Shown here piece by piece: positions 44,054 through 53,574 of a stretch of DNA of 64,000 nt (the first letter of the stretch is position 1; every line of letters starts with the position of its first letter). The translations under genes and the position numbers were made by a program. This DNA comes from Rana temporaria (lineage: Eukaryota; Chordata; Amphibia; Anura; Ranidae): positions 111,489,764 to 111,553,763 of the forward strand of contig NC_053495.1 in assembly GCF_905171775.1 (NCBI RefSeq). Reading direction: 5' to 3'. The notes beneath the pieces were generated by a model, which was given only the letters and a program-made list of their open reading frames with translations, made no database searches and had not been told where the DNA came from.

Positions 44054-46169
44054 CCACTTTCCCACCGCGCCATAGAGAAAATACTGCTACAGCGCGGTGG
44101 AGTTATTCTGGGCGGACATCCCTGGGACGTCCTCCCAGAATCCTTCACTCGCGCGCCCCCTGGGGCGCGCTCCCAGGATCATCCGTGAGCGCCAGGTCTA
44201 GAAGACACGGCGCATTGCGGTAAATTGCCGCTGATAGCGGCCGTTTACCACGTGATTGCTCTGTCAAATGACGGAGCAATCACTTGTAAACAAACCGGCG
44301 TCATGTAATGATGCCGGTTTCTCCCTCTCCTCTCTGTACCGATCGGTACAGTGCGAGAGGAGAGGGGGGGGCGGACGGGTGGCAGCAGCACTGTGGGCTG
44401 GATCTGTGACAAATGCAGTCACAGATCCAGCCATCCCTCCCTGCGCAATACTCTGCAATATTACCCCCTATACTCTGCAATATTACCCCCCATACTCTGC
44501 AATATTACCCCCCATTCTCTGCAATATTACCCCCCATACTCTGCAATACCCCCCATAATGTCTGCAATACCCCCTACACTCTGCAATACCCCACCACACT
44601 CTGCAATACCCCCCCAACCTCTACAATACCCCCCCACACTCTGAAATACCCCCCCCACCTTCTGCAATACCCCCCCACACTGTCTGCAATACCCCCTACA
44701 CTCTGCATCCCCCCCCCACACTCTACAATACCCCCCCACACTCTGCAATACCCCCCCACCTTCTTCAATACCCCCCCATACTGTCTGCAATCCCCTCCAA
44801 CACTCTGCAATCCCCCCCCACACTCTGCAATACCCCCCCACACTGTGCAATCCCTCCCCCTACTGTGCAATACCCCCATATTGTGCAATACCCCCATAAT
44901 CCGCAATAACCTCAATACTCCACAATACCCCAATACTACCCAACACCCCAATACTCCAATTCCTTGCAATACGTCACCTATGTGGATTTTGAAGTAGCGC
45001 AGTTTGGCAATACCCCCTACACTCTGCAATACCCCACCACACTCTGCAATACCCCCCCAACCTCTACAATACCCCCCCACACTCTGAAATACCCCCCCAC
45101 CTTCTGCAATACCCCCCCACACTGTCTGCAATACCCCCTACACTCTGCATCCCCCCCCACACTCTACAATACCCCCCCACCTTCTTCAATACCCCCCCCC
45201 ATACTGTCTGCAATCCCCCCAACACTCTGCAATCCCCCCCCACACTGTACAATCCCTCCCCCTACTGTGCAATACCCCCATATTGTGCAATACCCCCATA
45301 ATCCACAATAACCTCAATACTCCACAATACCCCAATACTACCCAACACCCCAATACTCCAATTCCTTGCAATACGTCACCTATGTGGATTTTGAAGTAGC
45401 GCAGTTTGGCACAATTCCACGAGCGTGTGCAATTTTGAAGGGTGACATGTTACGTTTCTATTTAGGCAGTGTAAAATCATCTTTCATACTATGCAAAAAC
45501 ATTGGGCTAACTTTACTGCTTTTTCCTTTTTTTTAAGCACAAAACTTTTTTTTTTTGTTTAAAACATGCGTTCCAAAAATTGGGTCGAAAATACAGTGCA
45601 AGATAAAAAGTTGCAACAACCACCATTGTATTCCCTAGGGTCTTTAAAAAAAAAAAAAAGCATATATAATGTTTGGGGGTTCTATGTAATTTTTTAGCAA
45701 GTAAATGATGATTTTTACATGTAGGAGAGAAATGTCAGAATTGGCCTGGGTGCTCCAGAACGCCTGATGGTGTTCCCTGCATGTTGGGCCTCTCTATCTG
45801 GCCACGCTATGTAAAAGTCTCACATGTGTGGTATCGCCATACTCGGGAGGAATAGCAGAATGTGTTTAGGGGTGTTATTTGTAGTATGCATATGCTGTGT
45901 GTGAGAAATAACCCGCTAATATGACATAAACTATAAATGTATTTATATTTTTACAGAATTTTCTGTCTTTTTTCTTTTATAGCGCAAAAAATAAAAAACG
46001 CCGAGGTGATCAAATACCACCAAAATAAAGCTCTATTTGTGTGGAAAAAAAAGGACAAAAATTTCAGACGCGTACAATGTTGTATGACTGAGTAATTGTC
46101 ATTCAAATTGTGAGAGCACGGAAAGCTGAAAATTGATATGGTTAGGAAGGGGGTTTAAGTGCCCAGTGG
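44054..46169. mobile_element. TTAA-type element at the duplication junction, with minisatellite
   Basis: Left end TTAACCACTTTCCCACC (TTAA at 44050-44053); right end GCCCAGTGGTCAA, with TTAA mutated to TCAA at 46170-46173. The right part (about 45960-46100) is the same repeat as 20500-20580 and 26622-26700. The element lies exactly between the end of duplicate 1 and the start of duplicate 2. No gene is present. Confidence 0.75.
44448..45410. repeat. C-rich minisatellite with higher-order duplication
   Basis: Units of roughly 20 bp (CTGCAATACCCCCCCACACT and variants). A segment of about 400-450 bp is repeated. Both copies end with TTCCTTGCAATACGTCACCT followed by GTGGATTTTGAAGTAGCGCA (at about 44959 and 45363). 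Proline/tyrosine-rich open frames here are repeat artefacts. Confidence 0.94.
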
Positions 46170-46830
46170 TCAAGACTGATGCTGAGTGACTGTCCTGTTA
46201 TGCTGCTGATTGAATATCCTTTTCCTCCTCACTGATCTTGCTCATAGCTATTAATAAAATGTTGGGTTCTGGGCTCCGCCACCAGTGCCTAAGGCCCAAT
46301 GTTTCTGCCCCTGTTTAAGAGGGGCGTCTAATAAAAAGTTTTAATGCAATACTTTGCATGTGTCTCTTTTCTGCGCTCCAATTACAGTATCTGAGGGGTT
46401 GCAGTTTTTTGGTGTGCCTAAGGCCCAATGTTTCTGCCCCTGTTTAACAGGGGCGGCTAATAACAATTTCTAATGCTATACTTTGCATGTGTCTCTTTGC
46501 TGAGCTCCAATTACAGTATCTGTGAGGGGTTGCAGTGTTGTGACACCGCCACCAGTGACTAAGGCCCAATTTTTCTGCCACCGGTTCTAGTAATTTTCTT
46601 GGTTTGCTTCTTTTCTAATTTGAGTTCATTCTAGCTTTCTCCTACGTTATCATAGTGTCATGTTTATTTTCCTTTACTAATTACTCATCATTGTCAATGG
46701 AAACAACACAAATCTACACTTGTTCTTTTAGGCAGCATTGATATAATAAGAAGCCAGACATTGTTTAGTATCCAAAAATATTTATTGTATCACACTTAAA
46801 ATGTGTCATTTTTTATTTATTTTTTTATAT

Positions 46831-46835
<5 letters not shown>

Positions 46836-46876
<41 letters not shown>
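46836..46876. repeat. TA microsatellite in copy 2
   Basis: About 40 bp of TA. The equivalent place in copy 1 (about 38270-38340) is T-rich without the TA run. Confidence 0.95.
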
Positions 46877-46879
<3 letters not shown>

Positions 46880-47507
46880 CATTTTTTTTTTAAACCCTCC
46901 CCAGAACATCAAGAATATTCTTGAGGTCTTGGTCCACCTTCTTATTGTCCCTTATTATCTTGTCCAGGGCGATGTTTGTGTCCTCTATTCGTGCCCTACA
47001 GGACATTATCTCCCCAATGAGCACCTGGGCACTGTCACTGTCTAAGCCACCACCAACAGCTTGTACACCTGAAATTTGTGAAAAAACATGTATTAAAATT
47101 ATGCAGGCCTACATGTATTACCTGAAGCTGTGCTGTATGACACTGACCTGATGTGGTGGCATTTTGCACTTCCTGTACATCCGGCGAGGGTGGGGATTGG
47201 CTGTGTGTGGGGTTGGTCTGCTCCATTGATGCAGCTTGCTTGCGGCCTATGAGATTGTAAAAAAAAAGGGATAGATGAATCAAAAAGATTACAGGCCTGA
47301 AAGTGGAATATCAATCATCCTTTTTAAAAAGTGTAGTACAATTGTCTGCTTTTACAATCCTTCTAAGCTTAACACTGGATTTTATCCATTACCAAACCTG
47401 CTGCATTTCTCTATCTTTGGGCAAGTTTCCTACCTGGAAAAACAACAAGTATACACTGGATCACCTCTGTGTGACACGCTAACTAGGTTGTTGTTGTGAC
47501 CAACACT

Positions 47508-47851
47508 CAGTGCCGATCATGACCTCCCTAGGGCTCAAAGCTAAATGACATGGCACATTAAAAATGAGAAGCGGGGGGCGCCGACAACAGTGGCATGTCA
47601 CATTAAAGAAAGTTGAGAAGTGGGGGGAGGGGGTGTTGTGCTGTCGGAAATTACATCTTACATTACATTGAGAAGCAAGGGGTGCTGACTTCTTGCCTCT
47701 TCTCCCATGCAGTCAGCAAGTTGAGAAGCAGGGTGAGGGGGCGAAAATAACTTCTTAAAAGGCGGGGCCTCTAGTTATTTGGGGGGCCCTTCGCAGATTT
47801 GCGGGGCCCTAAGCGGCTTGCATAGCGAGCCTATAGGGGGGATCGGCCATG
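47508..47851 (-). mobile_element. CAGTGCCGATCC-type hAT MITE (copy 2, left)
   Basis: Orthologue of 39015-39358, with ends CAGTGCCGATCAT and GATCGGCCATG and flanks CCAACACT and CCAACCAT. Confidence 0.75.
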
Positions 47852-48028
47852 CCAACCATTGTGCTACTGAGTCCATATGTGTAATCAACTTCTGCGCTGA
47901 GCATACTCTCCTTTTACTGTATAATGACTTAAATTGGTTTATTTAAATCTAGTTAATAACACATCTACATTCAATAAAAAATTGGTCTCACATAAGAAGA
48001 TCTTAAATACAATGAACAACCAAGTATT

Positions 48029-48555
48029 GGGGAGCTGCGGTGGCTCAACGCGATTGGCACTGCGCTGACAAGCCATTCACCTCTGAAGCTAGAGGTTCGT
48101 ATCCCGTGCTCAGCTACATGTAAATTGAGTTTGGTGGTCTCAGCCCGGCTCCCGGTGGGTGTGCTATGCGAGGTCAGCTTGCGCTTAGTATAGTACGCCC
48201 ACCCCCCCCCCCCCCCCACAAAAACCACCACACTTAGACGCACTCGAAATTGGGTTAACATGCACGCACTTTGACCACGCGGTCTCTAAAAAGAGAGGCG
48301 AAGGACTAACAGGGCTGGTTGAGCGGGCTAGATCCTCTCACTCCCTTATAGGGAGTCCCTCTGCCCCGTTGGGCTTCAAAGCGGAGCAGGTAGGTCGGGC
48401 TGTGTGGGAGGACCCCCTCACACACCCACCATTGCCACCCGGGGCATGGAGAAAGGTGGCAAATTGCCTCTGGAGGAGGCCTGCTTACTCCCAACTCCTG
48501 CAGTACGGCTCCCCTCTCGAGTACACGCACAAAATACACTTTAAAAAAAAAAATA
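48029..48555 (+). mobile_element. tRNA-headed SINE with 14-bp target duplication
   Basis: The direct repeat AACAACCAAGTATT (48015-48028 and 48556-48569) flanks 527 bp. The head reads GGGGAGCTGCGGTGGCTCAA; box A-like GTGGCTCAACGCG and box B GGTTCGTATCCC sit in tRNA spacing, so RNA polymerase III would transcribe it. A long body of about 430 bp with a C-run follows, then an A-rich tail. Duplicate 1 keeps the empty site (AACCAAATATTATGCCC, about 41935). The body is unusually long for a simple tRNA SINE; its partner LINE is not apparent. Confidence 0.88.
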
Positions 48556-49357
48556 AACAACCAAGTATTATGCCCACAAACAGGAACCTTGAAACATCTA
48601 TTCTTGGACTGTCTATATACACAACCTGAAAGAAAACCAAATGACGCAAAAGAATTAAAACAAATATTCAGAGTACACATGAAATTTACTTATGTCTTCT
48701 GAGAACTCTTCTAATTCTCCCCATCTGGTCCTGCTCTCTGATTTTCAAATCATACCATCGTTTCCGCAGCTGCTCCCTGGACCTCTGCACCCCGAATTTT
48801 GCATGGAGAGTCCTCTGCACCTTCTCCATGATCTGGGCCTTCTTTTTATTGGGGTTCTTGTAAGGCCCTTTTTTGCCGTCGTAGTCCTCCTTTTTAAGAA
48901 CAGCCACCATCTCTACTATCTCTTCGAAGCTCATGTTGGTGGCTTTGTAACTTCTGCTCCTCCTGGGGTGTGCCTGTCCTCTCTCCTGCCTGGTTGCAGC
49001 TTGCTGTCTTCCCTCCATCATGTCTTCTGACTCTTGCATTGAACGACTGAAAAGGGGCGTGTCAATCACTCGAACGATCGTCATAGGCGGGGATACATGC
49101 GGAGCTTCGCGCATGCGCAGTGTATAAAGGGATACGTAGTTACGTAGTTCGCCGTATGTAGAATATGTCGTGATAACGGTCGTGCAGTACGACGATACGA
49201 AACTTGATTTTTGGACTTTATGATCAGTGGATGAGTTTGTGGGTTAGATATGGGGAGAAAGCTAAGGCTTGACTGACATTTGTTTTTTTTTTGCAATATT
49301 TTAACTTGCAGAAATAATGGAGGCCTTCATAGAACAGGAGTTCTTCACAGAATTTGT

Positions 49358-49640
49358 TCAAAGGGGGCCCCGGATGGCAACCCCCCTTTTTTCTAGAATT
49401 TTACTTTCCCAAAATAATAATTTTTTGAGCCAAGATCTGGCATTGTAATGGCCCCCCCCACCCCTAAAATAATTGACATATTGTTGCCACACAGCACGTG
49501 CACTTTGGGGGGCCAAGTCTGTATGGACAGTCTCACGGGCCACCACGACTGGAACATCAGTGGCCTCATCAGGCACAAGTGTCATGTAGTTTGTTGAGGG
49601 TCTCTTTAGGAAATTGTGCAATATGCAAGAGCAAAGTATG
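49358..49640 (-). pseudogene. Harbinger transposase C-terminus, copy 2
   Basis: Counterpart of 42780-43018. It encodes HNFLKRPSTNYMTLVPDEAT and VVVARETVHTD on the minus strand, with several substitutions relative to copy 1. No catalytic exon is present upstream. Confidence 0.7.
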
Positions 49641-49737
49641 ACATGGTTCTGATTCTACTTAAGAAACCTACAGTCCTTATCTTGTTTGCAATGCCTGTAT
49701 ACTGCTGTTCAAAGTATATAGGGCCAAACGGTCTTGT

Positions 49738-50229
49738 CAGGGCCGATCCTCACTATAGGCTCACTATGCAAGCCGCTTAGGGTCCCGCAAAGCTGCAAAG
49801 GGCCCCCCAAATTACTAGAGGCCCCACCTGGTGAGATCAGTCATTTTCGCCCCCTCACCCCACTTCTTAACTCGCTGGTTGAGTCATTTCCGACAGCAGA
49901 ACACCCCCTCCCCCCACTTCTCAACTTTCTGTAATGCAGTGTTTCTCAATTCCAGTCCTCGGGCCCCCCCAACAGGTCAGGTTTTCAGGATTTCCCTCAG
50001 ATGAAAAGGCTGTGGTGATTACTAAGGCAGTGAAACTGATCAAATCACCTGTGCAAAATAATGGAAATCCTGAAAACCTGACCTGTTGGGGGGCCCTGAG
50101 GACTGGAATTGAGAAACACTGCTGTAATGTGACATGTCACTGTCGTCAGCGCCCCCCCCACCCCGATTCTCATTTTTAATGTGCCATGTCATTTTGCTTA
50201 GGGCCCCAGGGAGGTCAGGATCGGCACTG
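49738..50229 (+). mobile_element. CAGTGCCGATCC-type hAT MITE (copy 2, right) with nested MITE
   Basis: Flanked by GGTCTTGT (49730-49737 and 50230-50237). It is the same insertion as 43666-43954 but enlarged by a second MITE. Confidence 0.93.
49937..50121. mobile_element. 185-bp hAT MITE nested in a MITE
   Basis: Ends CAGTGTTTCTCAATTCCAG and CTGGAATTGAGAAACACTG, perfect 8-bp duplication CTGTAATG (49929-49936 and 50122-50129). The orthologous MITE at 43666 has the empty site CTTTAATG (43854-43861). Related in style to the MITE at 3233. Confidence 0.95.
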
Positions 50230-50339
50230 GGTCTTGTAATGACCTGGGGGGAGTGGTGGCGGGGAAACTCATGCTATTTTTTTCAATGATTTTTATCCAT
50301 ATTGCAGGGACCAACCATTACATTAAAGTCGCAAGCAGT

Positions 50340-50731
50340 ATTAAATTACTTTTTTTCTGAGAGTAATCTCATGTTGTGCAGGGACATTTCTAAACACGTG
50401 CCACTACTATAGACACCCAGCAGGTACCATATTTAAAAGGAATTTTATGTTTTATTTTTTCACTTTAAGCATCATTAAAATCGCTGCTCAAGAAAAAACT
50501 ACAGTTTTTAAAACTTTTTTTTCCATTGATACATGTTCCCTGGGACAAGACCCGGGTTCTCAAAGACGTTTTCCATCAATAACTTGCATATTGGACTTTA
50601 AAATGAGCACTTTTGAATTCGAACGTTCGCGTCCCATAGACTTCAATGGGGTTCTAAATGTTCGTGCGAAACCGCGGTCTGTTCGACCGTTCTGGTGCGA
50701 ACCGAACCCGGGTATGTTTGGCTCATCCCTA
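50340..50731 (+). repeat. Right end of the 19.3-kb hAT element
   Basis: Contains GGGACAAGACCCGGG and ends in a Ttcga-rich inverted-repeat region closing GCTCATCCCTA. It matches both outer arms of the foldback at 9794-17341 in layout, including ATACATGT and the stretch around TTGCATATTGGAC, so it holds the conserved subterminal sequence of this hAT family. Confidence 0.8.
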
Positions 50732-50739
50732 GTAGCCAC

Positions 50740-51340
50740 CTTTTGCAGCAGACACATCTATAGAACTGTTAAGAGGAGACTGTGTGAATCAGGCCTTCAT
50801 GGTAGACTATCTGCTAGCAAACCACTGCTAAAGAAAGGCAACAAGCAAAAGAGACTTGTTTGGGCTAAAGAACACAAGGAATGGACATTAGACCAGTGGA
50901 AATCTGTGCTTTGGTCTGATGAGTCCAAACTTGAGATCTTTGGTTCCAACCCCTGTGTCTTTGTGCGACGCAGAAAAGGTGAACGGATGGACTCTACATG
51001 CCTGGTTCCCACCGTGAAGCATGGAGGAGGAGGTGTGATGGTGTGGGGGTGCTTTGCTGGTGACACTGTTGGGGATTTATTCAAAATTGAAGGCATACTG
51101 AACCAGTATGGCTACCACAGCATCTTGCAGCGGCATGCTATTCCATCCGGTTTGCGTTTATTTGGACCATCATTTATTTTTAATCAGGACAATGACCCCA
51201 AACACACCTCCAGGCTGTGTAAGGGCTATTTGACCAAGAAGGAGAGTGATGGGGTGCTGCGCCAGGTGACTACCTCTTGAAGCTCATCAAGAGAATGCCA
51301 AGAGTGTGCCAAGCAGTAATCAAAGCAAAAGGTGGCTACT
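50740..51340 (+). pseudogene. Tc1-like transposase fragment (right part of the split Tc1)
   Basis: The frame to 51280 encodes TVKRRLCESGLHGRLSASKP, then KQKRLVWAKEHKEW. It contains the first catalytic acid in LWSDESKLEIFG, GGGGVMVWGCFAGD, and the second in NQDNDPKHTS. It then jumps from DGVLRQ to an ending equivalent to the last transposase residues (KRMPRVCQAVIKAKGG in another frame). The third catalytic acid is deleted, as is the DNA-binding half at the N-terminus. Non-functional. Confidence 0.88.
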
Positions 51341-51518
51341 TTGAAGAACCTAGAATATGAAATATATTTTCAGTTGTTTCACACTTTTTTGTTATGTATA
51401 ATTCCGCATGTGTTAATTCATAGTTTTGATGCCTTCAGTGTGAATCTACAATTTTCATAGTCATGAAAATAAAGAAAACTCTTTGAATGAGAAGGTGTGT
51501 CCAAACTTTTGGTCTGTA

Positions 51519-51521
<3 letters not shown>

Positions 51522-51561
<40 letters not shown>

Positions 51562-51856
51562 CTTTTATATATATCTCCTGTTTGACAGGTTGATGTAGTG
51601 TATTGTCTATGTCTACATGTTCTTCCTCCTAAGTGGTGATGTGGAGCTCCTCTTTCTTTACATCCACCATCCAATATATTATTTATACTTCTAATTTTAA
51701 TACCCTGGCCCACTTTCCTTTTTTTTATGGTCAATCATATAGACCTTCACAGTTAGAGGCTAGGGTTTTTAGTTCTCAGTATTTCTAATATTTCAGCTGT
51801 TTTGTTATTACGTTTTCCGTTTTTACATACAGCTTATGCTTGTTTTGGGTGGTAAT
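51522..51856. repeat. TA microsatellite and resumed long-unit repeat
   Basis: About 38 bp of TA after the Tc1 end, then another CTGTTTGACAGGTTGATGTA unit at about 51577. This continues the array of 30319-31263. From about 51640 on I recognise nothing. Confidence 0.75.
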
Positions 51857-51984
51857 TAGGGTTGAGCGAACCTGAACTGTAAAGTTCGGGTTCGGTACGG
51901 ACTTTTTTTTTTTTTTTTTACCCGAACCCGAACATTTTTCTGAAAGTTCGGGTTCGGAGTTTGGCTATGTAACGGCGCGCTGCA

Positions 51985-52115
51985 CGGCAGCCAATCGCTA
52001 TTTGTTTTACTGCTGTGACTAAGAAACCATCACAGCCATGCCTACTAATGGCATGGCTGTGATTGGCCAGTGCAGCATGTGACCCAGCATGTGACCCAGC
52101 CTCTATATAAGCTAG
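51985..52115 (+). promoter_or_regulatory. Promoter region of hAT element A
   Basis: CCAATCGC (about 51991) and an inverted CCAAT (GATTGGCC, 52061) followed by CTATATAAG (about 52103). The same CCAAT/TATA arrangement lies in element B (about 56729-56847) and in the 19.3-kb element. Confidence 0.6.
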
Positions 52116-52199
52116 AGGCACACAGCACAGCTCGTCACTCTGCTTTAGCTAGGGTAGGGAAAGGCTGCTGCTGATCTGAGGGAGAGATTGAGATAGGAT

Positions 52200-53570
52200 T
52201 GTACTGCTTCAGAAATCGACACCAGCTCTGCATCTGTCCCTGTGATATACTCTGCATTAGACAGTTTAGGGCAAGGTTTCCTGTTTGCTGCTATAGGGAG
52301 AGAATTATATAGGAGATACTCTGCATATTAGGCCTCGTACACACGACCGAACAGGTCCGCAGACCAGTTTCAGCAGACATGTTCGGTCGTGTGTACGGCC
52401 AACCGGACAGGTTTCCAGCGGACATTTGTCCAGCCGACCATTTTGCAGCGGACAAATGTTTCTTAGCCTGCTAAGAAACATGTCCGCTGGAAGCCTGTCC
52501 ATCGGACATGTTCGGTCGTCTGTACAGATTTACCGTACATGTCCGATCGGCCGCCATCCCTCGCATCCGTCGAAGTGATTCGACGCATGCGTGGAAGCTT
52601 TGAACTTCCAGGTGCCGCGCACGTCGCCACGGCGACGGCGCAGCCACGTCACCGCGGATCGTATACGCGCGGATTTCTGTCTGATGGTGTGTACAACCAT
52701 CAGACAGAAATCTCCGACCGGACATGTCCGCTGAAAACGATGCGGTGGACCGTTTTCAGCGGACTGTCCGGTCGTCTGTACGAGGCCTTACAGAATCTCT
52801 GCATCTGTCCCTGTGATATACTCTGCATTAGACAGTTCAGGGCAAGTTTCCTGTTTGCTGCTATAGGGAAAGAATTATATAGGAGATACTCTGCATATTA
52901 CAGCATCTCTGCATCTGTCCCTGTGATATACTCTGCATTGGACAGTTTAGGGCAAGTTTCCGGTTTTCTGCTATAGGGAAAAATTATATAGGAGATACTC
53001 TGCATATTACAGCATCTCTGCATCTGTCCCTGTGATATACTCTGCATTAGACAGTTTAGGGCAAGGTTTCCTGTTTGCTGCTATAGGGAGAGAATTATAT
53101 AGGAGATACTCTGCATATTACACTAGCTCTGCATCTGTCCCCTGTGAGATACACCCTTTATATACTTTTCTTCTATTGTGCTATTCAAAAAACATCCATT
53201 TAGGGAAAAAATAAAAAATTTGCAGTGTTTCCTCCAGTGTTTGCAGTGTTTCCTCCATATCTGTAGGTGTGAGATAAACACTTTATCTACTGTTCTTCTA
53301 TTGTTCTATTCAAAAAAACACCCATTTAGGGCAAAACATATATATTTTACAGTTTTTCCTCCAGTGTTTGCAGTATTGCCTGCATATCTGTACGTGTGAG
53401 ATACACACTTTACATTCTGTTTTCTATTGTGCTATTCAAAAAAAAAAATATTTTGGTTAAATAATTTTTTTTTTGGTGCGTTTCCTGCATATCTGTAGGT
53501 GTGAAATAAACACTTAAGCTATTGTTCTATTCAACAAACACTCATTTAGGGCAAGATCCAAATTTTTTTG
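52200..53570 (+). repeat. 110-bp leader repeats of hAT element A
   Basis: Units with TCTGCATCTGTCCCTGTGAT start at 52227, 52798, 52908, 53017 and 53128, a period of about 110 bp (the first is interrupted by a MITE). From about 53160 a second, looser repeat follows (TTCTATTGTGCTATTCAAAAAA, GTTTCCTSCATATCTGTAGGTGTGAGATA). The array ends just before the transposase ATG. Confidence 0.9.
52331..52787. mobile_element. Palindromic Harbinger-type MITE (457 bp)
   Basis: Ends GGCCTCGTACACACGA and TCGTCTGTACGAGGCC, TTA on both sides (52328-52330 and 52788-52790). Neighbouring leader units show the uninterrupted CATATTACAG, so the insertion site is proven. Confidence 0.92.
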
Positions 53571-53574
53571 AAAT

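Larger units (their letters stand above)
46890..49114 (-). pseudogene. Myb/SANT-like gene, copy 2 (donor site lost)
   Basis: Same architecture as copy 1. Exon 1 spans 49114 to about 48695 and encodes MSFEEIVEMVAVLKKEDYDGK, IMEKVQRTLHAKFGV and EQLRKRWYDLKI, a Myb/trihelix fold. Exon 2 is 47246-47149 (after CTCATAG, before GTCAGT). Exon 3 is 47068-46890 (after TTTCAG), with helical residues IGEIMSCRARIEDTNIALDK. At the exon 1 boundary copy 1 has CGTAAGT but this copy has CATAAGT, a CpG-type change that destroys the donor. The open frame then stops after RRHK. A SINE has also inserted just upstream of exon 2. Confidence 0.7.
46174..50325. repeat. Duplicate copy 2 inside the hAT element
   Basis: Collinear with 36801-44053. 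It alone carries a TA microsatellite (46836-46876), a SINE (48029-48555) and a small MITE (49937-50121). It lacks the solo LTR, Tc1 element and TTAA MITE of copy 1, preserving their empty sites. Confidence 0.85.
31454..50731 (+). mobile_element. 19.3-kb composite hAT-type element
   Basis: Starts TAGGGATGAGC and ends GCTCATCCCTA. The 8-bp duplication GTAGCCAC flanks it (31446-31453 and 50732-50739), so the ends are well defined. Layout: promoter region, GATA microsatellite, 88-bp minisatellite leader, BED-type hAT transposase, then a 3' zone that has been tandemly duplicated (36801-44053 and 46174-50325). The last 390 bp (50340-50731) are the conserved right end also seen in the 9794-17341 foldback. 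Secondary insertions account for most of the length. The transposase has one frame break, so the element is not currently autonomous. Confidence 0.9.
31264..51521 (+). mobile_element. Tc1/mariner element split by the 19.3-kb hAT insertion
   Basis: Ends CAGTACAGACCAAAAGTTTG and its complement, each next to TA (31262-31263 and 51522-51523). The inverted repeats are about 190 bp long (31264-31453 and about 51332-51521). The hAT element sits at the inner edge of the left repeat. Without it, the element is about 970 bp. It has lost the 5' part of its transposase gene and a later internal segment, so it is a deletion derivative. Confidence 0.92.

Noticed and set aside
44413..45311. Proline/tyrosine-rich and glycine-rich frames on both strands
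   Set aside because: They read through a C-rich minisatellite; coding potential follows from unit composition.
48029..48120. A tRNA gene
   Set aside because: Boxes A and B are present, but the acceptor stem does not close and the sequence continues into a SINE body and A-rich tail with flanking target duplications.
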